Positions 42,609 through 52,066 of a stretch of DNA of 64,000 bases are shown piece by piece. The first letter of the stretch is position 1; each line of letters opens with the position of its first letter. The stretch is from Porphyra umbilicalis (Eukaryota; Rhodophyta; Bangiophyceae; Bangiales; Bangiaceae). Below the pieces are notes generated by a model, which was not told the origin of the DNA, made no database searches, and saw only the letters and a program-made list of their open reading frames with translations. Location: assembly GCA_002049455.2 (NCBI GenBank), contig KV918897.1, positions 1 to 64,000 on the forward strand, written 5' to 3'. Both the position numbers and the translations under genes were made by a program.

Positions 42609-43376
42609 TGTGGGGGAAACCCCCTCTCCCCTGATGACGCGATCCCCCCGGTATGAGCCGGGGGAGGGGTCGCGAGCACCCACGCAATGCCCCTAGAGGG
42701 AGCGGGGTGCGGCGCCCCTTCGGGGCGCCTGCCAGGTGGCTCTCAGGGCCACCCCCGGGTCTGACATCCCCCTTGCCCGAAGGCAGGGGGGGACAGGGCC
42801 TGACGCGAACGAGGGGCCACGCGACCCCTCGATCCGGGCCCCCTAGAGGGGCCTGGAAGCTTGTGGAAGCTCCTCTGGCTGGGGAGAAGCCCGGGACCGA
42901 GATTAGATCTCGGCCACTATCGATATCCCACGAGGACTTCGATCGGAGAGTTGAAAATCTGGGGATAAGTCCCTAGTGATGTATTGGGCAATTTCAGTCC
43001 AAGCTGGCTTAAATCCTGGGACCATATCTCTCTTCCAGTGGAAGGGGGTCCCTTGATCCGTGGCAGGGGCCACCAGGACCCCTCATCAGGGACCGTGGCC
43101 CGTCGGGCCCCGGCCCCCCTACGACCGTCTTTTCCTGGGTCGGGATTGTGCACGTCCTGCGTCTTGTTTCTGAGGGTATATGAGTGTATGCTTTGGGGTC
43201 ATCGTGCGTACTCGAATAAATCAGCGTTGCGTTTGCGTTAGTTCCGGCGTTCTGGTGCGCTCCGCGCCCTGTGATCCAGGCGTTTGTGTTCTTTCTCCTT
43301 TGTGTCGCTCCGCATCCTGTGCTGGGTTTTCTGACGGGGCCTTGCCCCGTCGGCTTTGTGGGCAGAAACCACTACA
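42609..43376 (+). repeat. 3' LTR
   Basis: 768 bp, identical to the 5' LTR except GT for AA at 43,226-43,227. The AATAAA at 43,215-43,220 should direct 3' end formation of the element RNA. Confidence 0.97.
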
Positions 43377-43381
43377 GTGTC
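43377..43381. repeat. target site duplication GTGTC, right copy
   Basis: Matches 33,039-33,043. Confidence 0.95.
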
Positions 43382-45711
43382 TGATAAATTCTGTCGTTGA
43401 ACACAGAGGGACCCTCTCGTGCCTCCCGCAATTACCGCCCCACCGTGTCCCAGAGGCAGAAACTGTTGGCGCGTACAGCGAATCGTCCACCCGAGGGCGC
43501 CTTTCTGACGTGGCACCTCGTTCCCTTCGCAGAACGAGTGGCGCTTGGACGGCGGCGACGGCGTGTGTGACGACACGGTCGCGTGGGATGCCACCGTGAT
43601 CGGCAGCAAGGGCTTGGCCGCCGCCGTCGTCTAGAGAAGTGGCGGTTCCGCGGCTCTCGCCCGCCTTTTAGCGTACCGTCGCCGAGAGGCGGTAGGCATT
43701 GCGCCGCTGGCGACGAGGGGAGGGTGAGCGGGGGGGGGGGTTGGGGTAAGCCTGTCACCCTTGCCCGTCCAGGTAGTGGTGACGCTGCCTGTCGCGCGTG
43801 ATCAACGGCTGGCGTGGCCGCGCGGCGACGCCGCGGCCCCGTCACCAGAATTGACCCCTGTAGCGGTCGCCTCGCACCCTAGCGGGTGAGCGGGATGCGG
43901 GTGCCGTCACAGTTGCCTCCGGGACCTTCGCCGCGCCGCGGAGCCCTCCCGGAGGACACGCGTGCTGAGTGTGGCGAGGAGTCCACGTCGGCAGCAGTGG
44001 AGACGGCTGAGGTGGGGTATGTGAAACGTCACTGTCTCGCCGCCGCTGACGAATAGGGACGCTACGGGCCGCCTTTGGCTCCTTCGACGCGCCTCTGCTG
44101 CCGACGCTGCCGACGCCGCGAGCCGTCGTATCCCCCATCGGCGAGGGCCCTAGGGCGCGTCGCGGCATTGCGGAATTTGTATGCCGCGGTTGCCACCACG
44201 CCAATTGTCCGGCTGCGCGCGACGTCGCCGGTATGATGCAGTACGGTGGGGCGGGGGCGGGGCAGGTGTGAGGGGATGCGGTGAAGGCGCCGCGGCGGCG
44301 GTCGGCGGCCCGCGCCGCACCTCTTGGCGGCGGGTGCACCCCTTAACACGGGGTCTGCCGCAAGGGTCTTTCTGGGGCACGGGCGGGAAGCGGACAGCCG
44401 CATCCGTGACAGCGACGGCCGCCTATCATGAGTGGTGGGGTACGTAGCCATGAATACTTCTATTATTCTTCGCGGTGGCAACCGCCAACGCACTCAGACG
44501 CACCGATCAGCTGTACTGGAAGCCCCGGCGGGGGCGGGGGGTGTTAGTGTCCCCGTGGGAGCGACTGTTGTAGGCAAGAGTGCGACCCCACCTCCAGTAA
44601 CGCGTGGTGGCGACGCGTGGCGAGGTCGCGACGGACGGCGGTGACGGTCAAGGCCACGCCAAGTGACTGCAGCGGCACGTGGCGGCGGCGGTGGAGACCG
44701 TACGCCATGGCGACAGCAGTTGCGGTATGTAGTGTGCGGCGGCGGCGGTGGTGGCGGTTCGCGGCGCTGGCGCCGACGCCGTCGCTGTCGCCTTCTCTGC
44801 TGCAGGAGTTAGTGGCGACAGTGACGTCGGCGGTAGCCGCGACCGCCGTGGCGGCGACGGCCGGCATTAAAAGCATTCAACCTGGCAGTCGATGGGATCC
44901 GGACGCCGCTCTCTTGAAAAGCGTCCGATCACTTGGACCAACTGCACGGTCCCATGTTGTGAACACAGGGTATATCTCCGCCAGTCCTTCTGATTGGCCG
45001 AGAAAATGACTGCCCACCCATCTCACCATCCATTCATCAGGCGAGATCGGTCGCAAGATTTAATTTGAAAAACTGTTGACGCAGAAGTGACCGATGTTTT
45101 CCCGGGTGCGCTCCTCCAGTCATTCGACTTCCGGTCGGCCTCGACGGGTCGCGATGACGTGGGGGCGTCAACAAGTGCCCAAAGAGCTCCCCGGGCCTCC
45201 TCGTGAGGATGGGCGCTTCACGGCAGCGAGCGCCGGCGCTCCGCGGCGGATGCACTCGGTTTTGTCCGAGACCCACATGGTACGTCGCTCTCCCGCTCAC
45301 CCCCCCGTGAGATTGGGTTTGACGGGGTTGGGGATGCCGCACTTCCTCGCTGCCGGGTTCGGACCACACCCCACATCCGGGATGCATTCCGCATGCAGTC
45401 ACCACCTGGCACCCCATGGTAGCGCGGACACCGTCTGTCTTCGGGCCCGTGACCACGTTTATGTGTGCAGCCGCAGGCTCCTCACTTGTGTGTCCCTTCT
45501 GGCGCTTCAAGACGACGTGCTGTGCCCCACGGCGTCACCCCGCCCGGTCCATTGCCGATGCGCCGTGCGAGCGGCGTCGTCCGACGTTGTCTCTTGCTCA
45601 CACACCTGGCCGGCCGCCCCCCCCCCCCCCCGCCGTGCCCGTGTCCTTGTGCCGCATTGACCCTTTTTTTTCTCGTCGTCTCGTCGCGCTCACTCCTCGC
45701 GCGTCGCTCTC
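43382..45711. other. no supported gene; 5' side of the GATA gene
   Basis: GC-rich DNA with short frames on both strands and no recognisable domain. Because the GATA frame lacks an upstream ATG, a 5' exon of that gene may lie in 45,000-45,790, but I could not identify it. Confidence 0.45.
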
Positions 45712-47814
45712 TTGTGTCGTGGCCTCCGTGCTGGACCTGTCTTGTGCTGCGCATGTGACTCGACGTCGGCCACGCCGCCGGTGGAAGCAGGCAGTCTCAA
45801 TGAGGCTCCTCTATGCCTGTCGTGCGGCGCTACGTCAACACCTATGTGGCGGTCGGGGCCTGAGGGCCCCCGCACCCTCTGCAATGCGTGCGGCCTGCGG
45901 CGCAGTAGTCGCCCCCCCGCGACTCGGGAGGTCTGTGCGTCAACTGGCGCCGCGGTGCAGCGGTTGGGTAAGCGCGACAGGGACTTGAGCACGTCTTCCT
46001 CTTCGTCACCCAGTCGTCTCTCCAAGGTGCATGGGAGCTCGTTTGCCGGCCGCACAGCAGCCGCGGACGTGGCGACCAGCCGTGCCAGGCAGTCAGCTGA
46101 GCCGCTCAACGTCGGTGTGCAGAAGTCGTCTGCCGTTGCGCTCCGTCTTGGCCGTCGCTATTTCGGTGCCGGCCGTGGGGCTAGTGCTCCACCGCTCCCC
46201 CAGAGCTCGCCGACTCCCGCTTCGGCACCTCAAGGTACAACCATGGGCTGCGACGGCACTGGCGTCAAACGCGGTGCCACGGCGTCCTTCGCGTTTCGTC
46301 GGCTTGTCGGCGGCGTCCGTGACCTCCCTCAAGAAACTCCACTTGCATCTTCGACAGCACCAGAAGCTGTTGACGGTGGTTCTCTTGTCCCCTGTGACTC
46401 TCTCGCGCACGCGTCGCTTGCGTCGGCGGCGGCCAAGGAAGGCCTACCTGGGCTGTCTGCGGCAAACAAGACTGCCGCGTCACACGGTCTGTCGTGGACC
46501 GCCGCGGACGCTGTCGTGCCCTTCAACGTGAAGAAAGAGCCCGAGCCTGCCGCTCTCGTCAAGCTGGAGGACCTCGCTGTCGACAATGGTCGTCGCCGAG
46601 CCGTGGCGTATGCGTTGCGTACAAAATTGCATCCTCCGGACGGCCCGGGCAAGGCGGCCGTGCTTCGGGCCGCTGAGCGCAGCACGAGATTTGTGGCCGT
46701 GGCGACAGCGGCGCACCATGCGGGTCCGGGCGCGGCCGACGCTGGTGGGTCCAGCACCGGGGACGTTGTCGTTGGCGCTGCGGCGCAAGATGCTGTGGGT
46801 GGCGAGCATGAGACACAAGATCATGGCGGTGGCGGCACGGGGCCAACTGGCGACGCACGGAACGCGACGGCTGCTGCTCCTGTCGCGGCGGCCAAGGTGT
46901 CCGGCAAGGGCGCCGACGACGGCCAAGCCGACGGGGGTGGGGGTGGCGCCCAGGGCGGTGTTGGTGGAGTCGCCCGAGGTGCTGGTGGAGCTTTTTGGCG
47001 CGCTGAGCATGCTCGTGCCGCCAACGTTGGTGCAGCCGGCGGCCTTGCGGGTCACTCAACCGGGCGCGGGCACGGGGGACACGACGATGGACATGGTGGC
47101 CCGCGTCCTGGTCGTCGTGCCTATGGAATCGTTGGTACTGACGCCGCGGCAGACGACGCCGCCGGCTTGGCACGCGACGGAGACGATGGCATGCATGGCG
47201 GCTCCTATGCGGCGCGCGTCGCGCACGACGCCATGGCGGCCATAACGATGGCGGGTGCTGCCGCGGCATCAACCACTCCTATCGCGGGTGCGCGCACGGC
47301 CGCTGGAACTGGTGGCCGTAGTGGAATGGTCAGTGGTGGTACCGGAGTGGCGGCTGGCGATGCAGATCTTGGCGATGGCGGCACGGGCGCTACCGCTGCT
47401 GCACCTGGCCGTGGCTGTGCAGCCGCGTGCGATGGGGGTGGCGAGTGGACTCCTGCAGAGCCAGTTGCTGGCGTATTGCGCCTTCATGAGGCACGGGCTG
47501 CGGCGGCCGCCGCCGTCGCCGGCGGACGTCACGCGGTGGCTGTTGCTGGCTTTCGATTATTCGGGCCAGTACAGGTCGCTGCGGCTGTGGCTGCTTTTGC
47601 TGGCGTCGGTCTGTCTCTGGAGAGGCGCGTTCGTCTTACGCGCGCTGTGGCGGTTGCCGCCGACCAGAACGACCTCACCGGCAGCGTGGCGGTCGAAGCG
47701 CACGAAGAGGACGTGCTCCAATCTCTCTTGCGCCACTGTCATCGTACGAGCTGCGGCCGCATCCCCCTCGGCATCCGCTGGCGCGTCATGGCCTTTCTAC
47801 GAGCGCAACAGTAG
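45712..47814 (+). CDS. GATA-type zinc-finger protein (5' end uncertain)
   Basis: One finger, C-x2-C-x18-C-x2-C, at 45,814-45,891 (CLSCGATSTPMWRSGPEG, then CNACGLRR), the form that binds (A/T)GATA(A/G). The frame stays open for 700 codons to a TAG/TGA-free end at 47,814. No in-frame ATG lies before the finger, so translation probably starts in an upstream exon; GCAG|GCAG at 45,787-45,794 offers acceptors. After the finger come a basic tail, Ser runs, two possible SUMO sites (VKKE, VKLE, about residue 275-290), a long Gly/Ala/His-rich region and a C-terminal block that looks folded (EEDVLQSLLRHCHRTSCGRI, WRVMAFLRAQQ). Expected nuclear regulator; targets unknown. Confidence 0.72.
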   Translation: MCRGLRAGPVLCCACDSTSATPPVEAGSLNEAPLCLSCGATSTPMWRSGPEGPRTLCNACGLRRSSRPPATREVCASTGAAVQRLGKRDRDLSTSSSSSPSRLSKVHGSSFAGRTAAADVATSRARQSAEPLNVGVQKSSAVALRLGRRYFGAGRGASAPPLPQSSPTPASAPQGTTMGCDGTGVKRGATASFAFRRLVGGVRDLPQETPLASSTAPEAVDGGSLVPCDSLAHASLASAAAKEGLPGLSAANKTAASHGLSWTAADAVVPFNVKKEPEPAALVKLEDLAVDNGRRRAVAYALRTKLHPPDGPGKAAVLRAAERSTRFVAVATAAHHAGPGAADAGGSSTGDVVVGAAAQDAVGGEHETQDHGGGGTGPTGDARNATAAAPVAAAKVSGKGADDGQADGGGGGAQGGVGGVARGAGGAFWRAEHARAANVGAAGGLAGHSTGRGHGGHDDGHGGPRPGRRAYGIVGTDAAADDAAGLARDGDDGMHGGSYAARVAHDAMAAITMAGAAAASTTPIAGARTAAGTGGRSGMVSGGTGVAAGDADLGDGGTGATAAAPGRGCAAACDGGGEWTPAEPVAGVLRLHEARAAAAAAVAGGRHAVAVAGFRLFGPVQVAAAVAAFAGVGLSLERRVRLTRAVAVAADQNDLTGSVAVEAHEEDVLQSLLRHCHRTSCGRIPLGIRWRVMAFLRAQQ

Positions 47815-48183
47815 CGTGATGCCGTTGCGTCTACCAATGACGGTGATGCTAGGCACGATGACTGCTGCAGTCCAACGGCCCGATCCCACACCCCAAGCTA
47901 CTGGCTAGTTGCCTTTGCCGACAACGTCGCGTCGCCAAGTGCTCCATCTGCAACTTTCTCGGCTTTCTTTCTTGAGCAAGACTCTTGCATCTTGTTTATC
48001 ACGGCATCGGCGCTCATAAAACTTGTGCTTTGTGTCCCAGAGAGATGCAGGAAAGACTGTTTGCGTCTCTCCATCGAGCCAGGCCATGAGGGGTCGCCGT
48101 TGCGCCACGATCTGAAAACCGGCACAAGGCGACCGCGGTCGCGTCTTTGTCGGGGATGTGTCCATCCCCTCAAATTGAGAACC
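47815..48183. other. intergenic, no gene seen
   Basis: Short gap between two plus-strand frames; nothing recognised. Confidence 0.5.
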
Positions 48184-49173
48184 ATGTTCATCGGACGTGC
48201 ACGGGTGGCACCCTCCGCCGCAGCCGCCGCCGCCGCCGCCGGGTGTCGTTGCTGCGGGCGGGTGCGTGCATCCGGCGTTTGGGGGGCACCCGCCGGGCAC
48301 GCCCGCCTACTCGTCGGTGCCGACGTTGGCGCACTCGTCGTGCGCGTCGACGGCGTCGGCAGCGGCGGCGCCGCCGCCGCCGCGGCGACGCCTCGGCGCC
48401 GCGGGTGCCACCGCGGCCGGCGCCACGGCGGGGGTGGCCCCCGGGGCCGGCCGGCGGTCGGCGGCGACAGCAGCAGCGATGGCGACGGTGGTGCCGACGG
48501 CGCGCCCCCTGGCGGTAGCTCCTCCCCCCCCCGGCGGCGGCGGCGGCGGCGCCGTGCCCGTTGCCGCCGCCAGCGCCACGGGGGGGACCCCCCCCCCCCC
48601 CGGCGGCGCGGCCGCGGCCGCCGCCGCTGGCGGCGGCACCCGCCGCTGGCGCCGCCGGCGCATGCGCAACCTCGACGAACTCTCCAACAATGCCGTCCTC
48701 GTCGCCCGCGTCCTCCACAACCGCGACTCGGCGCGGCGGTGCAACGATGGGCGGCGGCGGGCGCGGCTGGCCGCCGCCGCTGCCGCTGCGTCGGAAGCGT
48801 CGGGGGCAGACCCGGCCGAGGCGGCGGCGGCGGGGGCGGTGGCCGCCGCCGCCGCGGGGGGGGGGGGGGGGGGGGGGGCGCCGCCTCGCCCGCCTCGGCG
48901 CCCGTGTCGGGTTCGCAGTCGGGCACCACGTCGCCGTCGGCGCCGCCGTCGCCGGCACCGTCGGCGGCTGCTGGGGGGCGGGCGCCGGGTGCCGCGGGCT
49001 GTCCAAGCGGTGCCGGCGGTGGCGCCGCCGCCTCGGCTCCGTCGGCCCCGGGCGCCCGCACCGTGTCGGGGGAAACGTCGGCGCTGGTGTCGCCGCCGCC
49101 GCGGCGGCCATCGTCCATGGCGCGGCTGCGGGTGGGGCGGGGCGCGCCGTCGCCGCCGTCGCCGTACCCGTAA
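48184..49173 (+). CDS. low-complexity protein with a bZIP-like basic segment (tentative)
   Basis: The best-supported part is 48,655-48,780, where third codon positions are almost all G/C and the translation reads MRNLDELSNNAVLVARVLHN, then RDSARRCNDGRRRARL. N-R-D-S-A-R-R resembles the bZIP basic signature N-R-x-S-A-x-R, but no leucine heptads follow. Coding character appears to move to another frame at the G-run 48,857-48,878, ending SPPPRRPSSMARL ... SPYP and stop at 49,173. The ATG at 48,184 is in the second frame; the true start is unknown. The minus strand is also open, so strand is not certain. Confidence 0.35.
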   Translation: MFIGRARVAPSAAAAAAAAGCRCCGRVRASGVWGAPAGHARLLVGADVGALVVRVDGVGSGGAAAAAATPRRRGCHRGRRHGGGGPRGRPAVGGDSSSDGDGGADGAPPGGSSSPPRRRRRRRRARCRRQRHGGDPPPPRRRGRGRRRWRRHPPLAPPAHAQPRRTLQQCRPRRPRPPQPRLGAAVQRWAAAGAAGRRRCRCVGSVGGRPGRGGGGGGGGRRRRGGGGGGGGAASPASAPVSGSQSGTTSPSAPPSPAPSAAAGGRAPGAAGCPSGAGGGAAASAPSAPGARTVSGETSALVSPPPRRPSSMARLRVGRGAPSPPSPYP

Positions 49174-50047
49174 GGCCGGGGGCGAGGCCGCCACCGCGCG
49201 TTTTTTGGTACGTGGTGCGGGGGAGGCGGCGGGGTTGCGCGGTGGCGGCGGCGGTGGGGGGGGGGGGTGGCCGCGCGCCACGCGTGCGCAGCGGCGGGGG
49301 TGGGTGCTGCGTCGCCTGCGGTCCCTGCCGACACCCGAAAAGTGCGAGACTGCCTTCATGCGACAAACCGGCTCAAATGAAGCAGGCGAACCATGACCAT
49401 CCGTCGTGAGAGTGTTCGAATGACCCACAGCTCGGCCGAACAGCGATGCGGACGCGTGCGCATTCAAAGAAATTAATGAATTTGAACTGAAGTTGTGGCG
49501 GCCGAGCGCAGGCGTGCGGTGCAACAGCTCGTTGCCACCGCCGGCATGGCCGGGGCCACACGCGCGCGCCGCCGTGGCCCGTGGGAATTTGTTCCGCCCT
49601 GGCGTCGCTGCTTCCCTTGTTGCGGAGACGGCCGCCGCCGTCGCTGCCGCTGCGGCTACTGGTGCCGGCGCCGCCGCTGCCGACGCTGCTAGTGGCCGAC
49701 CCAGCCGCGGATGGGTTTGCGGTGGTGGTGGCCGCAGCGCGGATGACGGTAGCGCCGATGATGACGCGCATGGGCGAGTGCGGCCACACCGGCCGGCAGC
49801 TGCCGGCGTCGATGACGCAGTGGGCCACGCGTCGCCATTGGCCGCTCCGCGTCGCCACGGTGATTGCAGCGGCGGTGATGGAGGCAGCAGCGATGGCCGC
49901 GATGGCGGCAGCGGCAACGGAAGCGGGTCTGACAATGACGCCGGTTCACGCAGGTGCCAGCCGCTCGCAGGACCGGCTAGCCGTGCGACGGGGCAAACGT
50001 CGCGGCAGACGTCTCGGATTTGCCAATCTGGTGCCGCGGCGCCCCCG

Positions 50048-50533
50048 ATGCAACCGCCTGTACGCGCCGATGGCGCACGCACCCTTCCTGCCTCGCGCGC
50101 CCCGAAGCCCCCCACTGGCCGCCAGAGCATTACATCGTCCTACATATGGGATACGACCACCGACGTGGCGCTCCGCACAGCGATTGCCGCTGTGGGATGG
50201 GGCGAGTGGGCAGCTATTGCGCGTGCGATGGCAGCGGCAGTCACGCGCCGCTTCACTGCCAGGGCAGTGGAGGCGCGAGCGCGCAAGTTGCTTGCCACCG
50301 GAGAGGCGGCACTCGTTGTGGCGCAAGCTGCGGACAAGCGGCTGGGGGATCGGCGCATCCGCCGTGACATCCAAGCTGGAATTGAGGCTCCCCCGTCGCC
50401 GTCAGTGTCAATGCGGGGCCCGGGCCGCACGCGCAAGCGCTCACGAGTGGAGGGTGGGGACGGGTTGTCGGTGAGCGGAGGTGGGTTGTCGGCAGGTGCG
50501 CGTGGGTTGTCGGAGGGGAAAGGTGGGTTGTGA
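50048..50533 (+). CDS. SANT/Myb-like protein, C-terminal part (tentative)
   Basis: From the first in-frame ATG, 161 residues. About 50,140-50,295 encodes one SANT-like helix set: IWDTTTDVALRTAIAAVGWG, then EWAAIARAM and ARAVEARARKLL, i.e. W...D..L..A....G.G.W..IA....R....V..R...L. Followed by a basic segment (GRTRKRSR) and a short GGLS repeat tail. The frame is open upstream to about 49,493 with low-complexity sequence, so an earlier start or 5' exon is possible. The role would be chromatin or DNA binding, inferred from the fold only. Confidence 0.45.
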   Translation: MQPPVRADGARTLPASRAPKPPTGRQSITSSYIWDTTTDVALRTAIAAVGWGEWAAIARAMAAAVTRRFTARAVEARARKLLATGEAALVVAQAADKRLGDRRIRRDIQAGIEAPPSPSVSMRGPGRTRKRSRVEGGDGLSVSGGGLSAGARGLSEGKGGL

Positions 50534-51562
50534 GCCCGTTTACGACTCTTGCGACGGGTATAGCGCGTGCGAGCACGCGCTTCCACCTCCCATGATAGAG
50601 ACCAATCGGGCGGTTCGCACAAACGAGACGGGCAGCGCCGCCCACGTGCGCGCGTGAGTGGCCGGCAACGTTCCGTCTTCACGCCTACGTAAGTTTAAAA
50701 GACAGCACGTGGGCGACGCGGGGGTGCTATCGCCTCCGCTTCGACTGTGGGGGGACGCTGCCAAGGCCATCGCACGGACGCCTATAAGCGGAGAGGCGTT
50801 TCTGTTTTTCATGAATGCGTCGTCTACGATCCCGTATTTTACGCGCACTGTGCTGGTTATGCACTCGAGACACACTTCCTCCGAGGCACACAGCTCTGGT
50901 GACCACCTGCCCCCACAGATCTCCCCTCCGCCCCCAGGGGCGCCTGGTCTTGACCGAGGGGGTCACTGCGCCAATGGCAAACCCAAGCGCATCCAAGCGA
51001 GATGGCTCCCCCCTTTGGTGCCGCTCTGCAGCGCCCTCCGTGCCGCTGTCAAAGCACCCAAACCGATGCTCATCCGACCGTCGTTGCCTGGACCTCTTGC
51101 GACCTCCTCCTCGCAGCTCCGCCGTGCCTCGCTTTTTTGTGTCTTACGCCCGCCACCTCCCCCGCGACAGTGGCTCTACGATGCACCCGCATACGTCGCA
51201 ACCACGTACGCGCCCACAATCCCCACCTACCGCGCCCATCTCGGGCACGGAGACTCCGCGTCGACGACGCACGACCGTCAACCTGTTCCCCATCGCACAC
51301 GTGCGCGGCCGCCGTCGGCCGCGCCCGTACCACTACGTTATCCCCTGACGGCGCCCACCACCGTCGCCGACTGCCTCTCTTTGCCTAGCAACTCCCCCCT
51401 TCCCCAGCCGCCCCGACCACCTTTGAGCGCCGGGCGACTGTCCCCCCCCTGTCCCCCCCTTGACCCCAACACACCCGGCCTGGCCATTGAGCTGCGGCTT
51501 CTCACCACTATCTTGCCCCCTCATCACACATTCTCCACCTCGCTTCATCTCGTTCCCGTGCG
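50534..51562. other. no supported gene; promoter side of the histone gene
   Basis: Open frames exist but lack coding character; the last few hundred bases are Pyr-rich on the plus strand (many C-runs with CACC/CCCC), typical of a leader or promoter. Confidence 0.5.
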
Positions 51563-52066
51563 ATGGCCCGTGTCAAGCAGACGGCTGCCCGCCACCCCCC
51601 GACGATAGGGGAGCCGATGGGGCCCGGCGGCCGCCGCATCGTCGGGACCCAGTTTGTTCGCAAGACGAAGGCGTCGACCTCCGGTGGAATTAAGACAACA
51701 ACGCGCTACCGTCCCGGGACAAGAGCGCTCCGGGAAATTCGCAAGTACCAAGCCTCCACCAAGCCGGTACTGCCAAGGGCGCCCTTTGTACGCCTCGTGC
51801 GAGAGGTCGCGCAAGAGGTGCGTCCTGATTTCCGCTTCACGAAGAAGTGTCTCGTCCTTCTGCAAGAGGCCGCGGAGGGACACGTGGTGGAGGTCATCCA
51901 GGATGCGTACGCGTGCGCACGGCACGCGCGGCGCGTCACGCTCATGCCTAAGGACCTCCTGCTGGCACAGCGCATCCGGGGCGAGCGCAGCCGCCCGTGG
52001 ACGGGGGCACCGACCGCAGTGGACGCAGCTCTGAACCGACGCATCCGCGGGGGGGAGCGAGTGTGA
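51563..52066 (+). CDS. divergent histone H3 variant
   Basis: A 167-residue H3-fold protein with ATG at 51,563. It begins ARVKQTA, keeping the Lys4 context but with Val for Thr3, then leaves canonical H3: the Lys9/Ser10 and Lys14 motifs are missing and the tail is longer. GGIK keeps a Lys36-like residue before RYRPGTRALREIRKYQ. The histone fold is clear (FVRLVREVAQEVRPDFRF, ALQEA replaced by LLQEA, RRVTLMPKDLLLAQRIRGER). Loop 1 has the same length as canonical H3, unlike most centromeric H3. About 25 extra residues follow RIRGER, ending RRIRGGERV. It is packaged into nucleosomes presumably with a special role; centromeric, sperm-like or retired variant are all possible. Confidence 0.9.
   Translation: MARVKQTAARHPPTIGEPMGPGGRRIVGTQFVRKTKASTSGGIKTTTRYRPGTRALREIRKYQASTKPVLPRAPFVRLVREVAQEVRPDFRFTKKCLVLLQEAAEGHVVEVIQDAYACARHARRVTLMPKDLLLAQRIRGERSRPWTGAPTAVDAALNRRIRGGERV

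Larger units (their letters stand above)
33044..43376 (+). mobile_element. complete Ty3/gypsy chromodomain retrotransposon, 10,333 bp
   Basis: Order: 5' LTR, primer-binding site, gag, pol (protease, reverse transcriptase, RNase H, integrase, chromodomain), antisense gene, polypurine tract, 3' LTR. LTRs are 768 bp and differ only at two adjacent bases (AA at 33,661-33,662, GT at 43,226-43,227), and the 5-bp duplication is intact, so insertion is recent. All frames are open, so it is potentially active. Integrase before RNase H is not seen; RT-RNaseH-integrase order plus a C-terminal chromodomain places it with chromoviruses. Base composition and codon use are less GC-extreme than in host genes. 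The sequence is packed with short perfect stem-loops from end to end. Confidence 0.97.

Noticed and set aside
47898-49334. Minus-strand frame with an acidic N-terminus opposite the bZIP-like frame
   Set aside because: Possible, but the plus-strand core has stronger third-position GC and a recognisable basic motif; the strand remains uncertain.
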